Shown piece by piece: positions 6,032 to 9,039 of a stretch of 9,039 nt of DNA (position 1 is the first letter of the stretch; every line of letters starts with the position of its first letter). The DNA is from an uncultured bacterium (GTDB lineage: Bacteria > Cyanobacteriota > Vampirovibrionia > Gastranaerophilales > Gastranaerophilaceae), in the NCBI GenBank assembly GCA_949288685.1, contig CASELB010000155.1, positions 1-9,039 of the forward strand. Direction: 5' to 3'. The position numbers were made by a program, and so were the translations under genes. The notes under the pieces were generated by a model. That model saw only the letters and a list, made by a program, of their open reading frames with translations, did no database searches and was not told the origin of the DNA.

Positions 6032-7381
6032 GTGTTAGAAAAGTTTACGGAAAAAGCGGTAAATGTTATTATTGAGGCGCGTAACACTGCCTCCGGGTTA
6101 GGCAGCAGCGAAGTTAAGCCTGAACATATCCTTCTTGCTCTCGTTAAAGAAGCTAAAGGTATATCTTTAAAACTGTTTAAAATGTACAGCATAACAGAAG
6201 AGTCTCTTCTCAACGCTATGGGAGGAGAGTATTCGACAAACCGCACTGAACGCGAAGTTCCTTTTGGCAAAGAGTGCAAAGAAATACTTAAACGCACTAT
6301 GGATTTTGCTAAAAGAACCGGAAACGAAAATATACTGTTTGAACATATTTTTCTTGTAATTATCACAGATAAAGACCCGAATATTGATAAACTTTTATCA
6401 GGTTTCGGATTTGATTTCTATCAGGCTCGCGAAATCTTATCAAAACTGGTACAAAGAAAAACGAAAAAACTTATTCATCCGGAAGCGGAAGACGAAGAAG
6501 AAAAGAACAAGGCTTGCTTTGAATCAATTTATGAAGGTTCCGAGCTTTCAAATATTCTTGAAAACGCGGCAGCAAAACTTTCTGCCTCACATTATGAAAT
6601 ACTTGGAACAGAACAAATATTCAGCGCAATACTTGAAGACTCCTCTTCTGATCTTGGTAAAATACTTGCGGCTCAAGGGATTACACCGGATAAATTTACA
6701 GAATCACTAAATAAACAGCAATCACGCCAATCAGAATTTGAAGACAAAAAAATTATCTTTACGCCTAACGCATTCGGAGTAATGAATTTAGCACTCCAAA
6801 CAGCAAAAGAATACGGCTCCTCGGTTGTTCGTCCGGAACACGTCGTTCTCAGTATTCTTGCAGCCAAAAAAGGACTGGCTTATGATGTTTTAAAAGATTT
6901 AAAAATTAATGAAGAACAACTTATTCACGATATCGTTAAACCGATTGAAAAACAAATGCCTGAAACCTTGAGAATTTTAAGACTTGCAAAAGAAGAAGCA
7001 AGAAGAATAGGCAGAAATATTGTTGGCACAGAAATGTTTTTGCTCGGGATTATTGCAGAAGGTACAGGAATAGGTGCCGGCGTATTAAAAGAACTTGAAA
7101 TTACACTTAAAGATGCAAGACTGATTGTTGAAAATCTTGTAGGTTTTGGCAATGAGTACTTTGATAAAGAAATTATTTATACCAAACGGGCAAAAAGAGT
7201 ACTGGAACATGCCTGGTTACTTGCCAAAAAGCAGAATAAAACCAAAATCGGCTCTGAAGACTTACTGATGGCAATTATTGAAGAACCTTCTTCGCTTGCA
7301 ATGAAAGTACTTGCGCAGTTAGGTGTTGATGCTGTGGAAATTAAATACGGGATTTTAAATGAATGCAGCAAGAACCGGTAA
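6032..7381 (+). CDS. Clp N-domain repeat protein without ATPase domain (three double Clp-N modules)
   Basis: The 449-residue protein consists of six Clp-N repeat units of about 62 residues, pairing into three modules: units near 2-64 and 78-140; 169-227 and 241-304; 309-370 and 381-443. Each unit has the helical pattern ending in a '[P/T]E[H/Q]-hydrophobic' motif: PEHILLAL (30-37), FEHIFLVI (103-110), TEQIFSAI (193-200), PEHVVLSI (268-275), TEMFLLGI (333-340), SEDLLMAI (408-415). In ClpA/B/C one such pair sits ahead of the AAA+ rings and binds substrates and adaptors such as ClpS or MecA. The third module is the most canonical, with EEARRIGRNIVGTE and KDARLIVENLVG close to ClpC. No Walker A or B motif is present, so it cannot unfold proteins itself. 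An acidic linker at 150-160 separates modules one and two. It starts with GTG, and its end overlaps tilS by 19 nt. A role as a Clp adaptor, decoy or scaffold is inferred. Confidence 0.9.
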   Translation: MLEKFTEKAVNVIIEARNTASGLGSSEVKPEHILLALVKEAKGISLKLFKMYSITEESLLNAMGGEYSTNRTEREVPFGKECKEILKRTMDFAKRTGNENILFEHIFLVIITDKDPNIDKLLSGFGFDFYQAREILSKLVQRKTKKLIHPEAEDEEEKNKACFESIYEGSELSNILENAAAKLSASHYEILGTEQIFSAILEDSSSDLGKILAAQGITPDKFTESLNKQQSRQSEFEDKKIIFTPNAFGVMNLALQTAKEYGSSVVRPEHVVLSILAAKKGLAYDVLKDLKINEEQLIHDIVKPIEKQMPETLRILRLAKEEARRIGRNIVGTEMFLLGIIAEGTGIGAGVLKELEITLKDARLIVENLVGFGNEYFDKEIIYTKRAKRVLEHAWLLAKKQNKTKIGSEDLLMAIIEEPSSLAMKVLAQLGVDAVEIKYGILNECSKNR

Positions 7382-8721
7382 TCTCAAAAGTTAAACTTTT
7401 TTTGGAACGGTATAATTTATATAATAAAGTATTTGTCGTCGGGTTTTCCGGCGGTTACGATTCAATGTGTCTGCTTGATATATTGTCCGGACTTGATATT
7501 AAACCGGTAGCCGCACATTATAACCACGGCTGGAGACCTGAAGCCAATTATGAAGAAGAACGATGCAGAGAGTTTTGTAAATCAAGAGGAATAGAATTTT
7601 ATTCCGAACACGCACCGGCAGATTTACCCAAAACAGAAACAGCAGCACGCGAAGCAAGGTATGATTTTTTTGAACGTGTATCAGAAAAATATCATACTGA
7701 TGGGATTTTCACGGCGCATAATTGTGACGATAATGTAGAAACGGTTATTTACAGAATCATTAAAGGCACCGGCATTACCGGATTAAAAGGTATTCAGGAG
7801 GTTCGCGGAAATATTTACCGCCCGATTTTAAATTGCTCACGTGCAGAAATTGAAGAGTACTGTAAAACACACAAACTTACTCCTAATACAGATTCCTCCA
7901 ATACAAATATTAAATATAAGCGGAATTTTATCAGACATAAAATTATTCCTGCGATGGAAGAAATAAATGCGGAATTAAAATCATCGGTCAATAAACTTTC
8001 TGAACTTGCAAGGCTTGACGATAATATTATTCAAGAATATATTAAAGAAATCAAAAAAAAGACGATAAAGGAAAACTGTATAATCATTCCTGAATTTATA
8101 AAACTATCCGATGCCTTAATGCAAAAAATTGTATATACACAACTTTCAAACTACCTTGAAGAATACGACTTTAAAAGGGTCAGAGAATGTCTGGATTTTA
8201 TATTACAAAACTGCAATGCAAAACAGTATAAAAAGAAATCACTTACTACAAATATCTGGCTTACGGTAAATAAAGACAAGGCGGTTATTTACAAAGAAGA
8301 GGAAAATGTACATACAGATATTTTAATCACAGGCTGCGGGAGGTTTAATTTTAATGATAAATACACACTTGTATTAGAAAAATCTTTTGAAAACATCAAT
8401 AAATATCCTCCGGATAGCTGCGGTATTGCGTACATTGATTTATCGGAAATCCAATTCCCGCTGGTTTTAAGATACGGGAAAAATGATGATATTATAAAAC
8501 CTCTGGGTATGAACGGAAAAATGCTGCTAAAAAAATATTTGAGCGGGAAATCTGTTCCCGTGTATATGAGGACAAATATTCCTGTTCTTGTAAATGATAA
8601 TGAAGTTCTATGGGTTCCGGAAATAGGGCTTAGCAGAACAATCGCTGTTAAAAACAAACCCACGCACAGATTAAAATTTTTTATAAAAACAAACAAAAAC
8701 CCTCTTGACAATCCAGTTTGA
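7363..8721 (+). CDS. tilS: tRNA(Ile)-lysidine synthase
   Basis: TilS attaches lysine to C34 of tRNA-Ile(CAU) using ATP, making lysidine; this changes decoding from AUG to AUA and identity from Met to Ile, and is essential in most bacteria. The 452 residues span the whole family. The PP-loop SGGYDS lies at 29-34 within VVGFSGGYDS. HNCDDNVETVIYRIIKGTG (119-137) is the conserved second ATP-pyrophosphatase block, and TDSSNTNIKYKRNFIRHKI (176-194) the tRNA-proximal signature. The C-terminal TilS domain is recognisable in RYGKNDDIIKPLGMNGKMLLKKYL (370-393) and in a later VLWVPEIGLSR (415-425). The start ATG lies 19 nt inside the Clp-N repeat gene, with only a weak upstream site, so translation is probably coupled. 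It is the last protein gene of the operon; the -35 element of the tRNA-Gln promoter falls within its final codons. Confidence 0.96.
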   Translation: MQQEPVISKVKLFLERYNLYNKVFVVGFSGGYDSMCLLDILSGLDIKPVAAHYNHGWRPEANYEEERCREFCKSRGIEFYSEHAPADLPKTETAAREARYDFFERVSEKYHTDGIFTAHNCDDNVETVIYRIIKGTGITGLKGIQEVRGNIYRPILNCSRAEIEEYCKTHKLTPNTDSSNTNIKYKRNFIRHKIIPAMEEINAELKSSVNKLSELARLDDNIIQEYIKEIKKKTIKENCIIIPEFIKLSDALMQKIVYTQLSNYLEEYDFKRVRECLDFILQNCNAKQYKKKSLTTNIWLTVNKDKAVIYKEEENVHTDILITGCGRFNFNDKYTLVLEKSFENINKYPPDSCGIAYIDLSEIQFPLVLRYGKNDDIIKPLGMNGKMLLKKYLSGKSVPVYMRTNIPVLVNDNEVLWVPEIGLSRTIAVKNKPTHRLKFFIKTNKNPLDNPV

Positions 8722-8732
8722 TATACTAAACT
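8705..8732 (+). promoter_or_regulatory. Putative promoter of the tRNA-Gln gene
   Basis: A perfect TTGACA (8705-8710), inside the last codons of tilS, is followed after 16 bp by TAAACT (8727-8732), matching four of six -10 positions. Transcription would start near 8739, about 8 nt before the mature tRNA 5' end. TATACT (8722-8727) is another -10 candidate but has poor spacing to the -35. Read-through from the operon could also supply the tRNA. Confidence 0.5.
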
Positions 8733-8746
8733 AAAATAGTAACCGT

Positions 8747-8818
8747 TGGGGCGTCGCCAAGCGGTAAGGCAGCGGGTTTTGGTCCCGCCATTCAGAGGTT
8801 CGAATCCTTTCGCCCCAG
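8747..8818 (+). tRNA. tRNA-Gln, anticodon TTG
   Basis: The complete cloverleaf can be folded by eye. The acceptor stem TGGGGCG (8747-8753) pairs with CGCCCCA (8811-8817), with discriminator G8818. The D stem is GCC (8756-8758) with GGC (8768-8770). The anticodon stem GCGGG/CCCGC (8772-8776, 8784-8788) holds the loop TTTTGGT, placing anticodon TTG at 8779-8781, which reads CAA and CAG glutamine codons. The T arm AGAGG/CCTTT (8794-8798, 8806-8810) includes one G-T pair and has loop TTCGAAT. The terminal CCA is not encoded, so a CCA-adding enzyme is required. The G discriminator and the U-A-like first pair fit bacterial tRNA-Gln. Confidence 0.97.
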
Positions 8819-8827
8819 TTTTTTTTT

Positions 8828-8852
8828 AAAGACTTGCTTTATGCAAGTCTTT
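8828..8852 (+). terminator. Rho-independent terminator after tRNA-Gln
   Basis: A 10-bp perfect stem AAAGACTTGC (8828-8837) with GCAAGTCTTT (8843-8852) closes a TTTAT loop and runs into TTGTTTATTG. It lies 9 bases past the tRNA and probably ends both the tRNA transcript and any read-through from the seven-gene operon. Confidence 0.88.
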
Positions 8853-8975
8853 TTGTTTATTGTTTATTCAATATGAACTTTAATTATGCAAAAATACGGA
8901 AGCATTTATATTTATCTTTCATAAATAATATAACTTAATAAAATTCATAAATATAATTTTTTATGTATAATAATT

Positions 8976-9039
8976 AAAGGTGGTTATATGACTTCAAATA
9001 TATTAGTTGCCATTAAAAATTTAATAGAAAATCCTATTA
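8976..9039 (+). CDS. 5' end of an unidentified gene (partial, runs off right edge)
   Basis: An ATG at 8988 is preceded by AAAGGTGG (8976-8983), a good ribosome binding site, and the frame stays open for the remaining 17 codons (MTSNILVAIKNLIENPI). The coding part begins at 8988; the range given includes the ribosome site. The fragment is too short to identify a product. The 135 bp between the tRNA terminator and this ATG are very AT-rich. They hold a TATAAT at 8966-8971 that is too close to the ATG to serve well as a -10 and lacks a -35 partner. Confidence 0.55.

Noticed and set aside
8289..8711. 140-aa minus-strand open frame with hydrophobic stretches that could suggest a membrane protein
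   Set aside because: It is fully antisense to the conserved C-terminal domain of TilS; the hydrophobic look comes from complementing Lys/Asn/Glu codons.
8946..8971. Inverted repeat CATAAA/TTTATG followed by TATAAT, as an operator or promoter for the last gene
   Set aside because: The arms are six AT-rich bases in very AT-rich DNA, no -35 element fits, and a start from this TATAAT would cut into the ribosome binding site.
1..9039. CRISPR array, insertion sequence, prophage or attachment-site signals, including integration at the tRNA-Gln 3' end
   Set aside because: I saw no regularly spaced direct repeats, transposase or integrase motifs, or duplicated tRNA 3' segment within the window.

Overview
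The window is an AT-rich, densely coded bacterial chromosome segment. Most of it is ordinary housekeeping content wrapped around several genes I cannot assign. The best guess for the host is a low-GC member of the non-photosynthetic cyanobacterial sister group (Vampirovibrionia/Melainabacteria, Gastranaerophilales type). This rests on recalled family resemblance: the last third of the Clp-N repeat protein reads like the N-domain of cyanobacterial/Gram-positive ClpC, and the AAA+ protein has an N-terminus of a type I associate with that group. A Firmicute is the main alternative, because the ruvX-DUF1292 pair is also a Firmicute arrangement. No search was run.

Layout. Positions 1-1094 (minus) hold the 5' part of an AAA+ ATPase gene that runs off the left edge. 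Its own promoter and ribosome binding site lie at about 1100-1170. Positions 1251-1276 are a strong hairpin terminator for metK, which occupies 1300-2568 (minus) and encodes S-adenosylmethionine synthetase. The 215-bp gap 2569-2783 is a divergent promoter region: a metK promoter with a roughly 65-nt leader of possible regulatory structure on the minus strand, and a consensus-like promoter for the rightward operon on the plus strand.

Positions 2784-8721 (plus) are a tightly packed run of seven genes with gaps of at most 17 nt and two overlaps. In order they encode a 215-aa coiled-coil protein of unknown function, a 95-aa orphan ClpX-type zinc-binding domain, a 532-aa mostly helical unknown, RuvX/YqgF, a DUF1292 (UPF0473) acidic protein, a 449-aa protein made only of Clp N-domain repeats, and TilS. 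A tRNA-Gln(TTG) gene follows at 8747-8818 with a promoter reaching back into tilS and a hairpin terminator behind it. The 5' end of another gene begins at 8988 and leaves the window.

How the genes fit together. RuvX, TilS, MetK and tRNA-Gln serve RNA maturation, translation and methyl-donor supply. The unusual part is that one operon carries two different substrate-recognition modules of the Clp protease machinery, the ClpX zinc finger and the ClpA/B/C N-domain, each without any AAA+ motor or peptidase. Two unassigned proteins are interleaved with them. The most interesting hypothesis here is a stand-alone Clp adaptor or decoy system co-expressed with housekeeping RNA genes.
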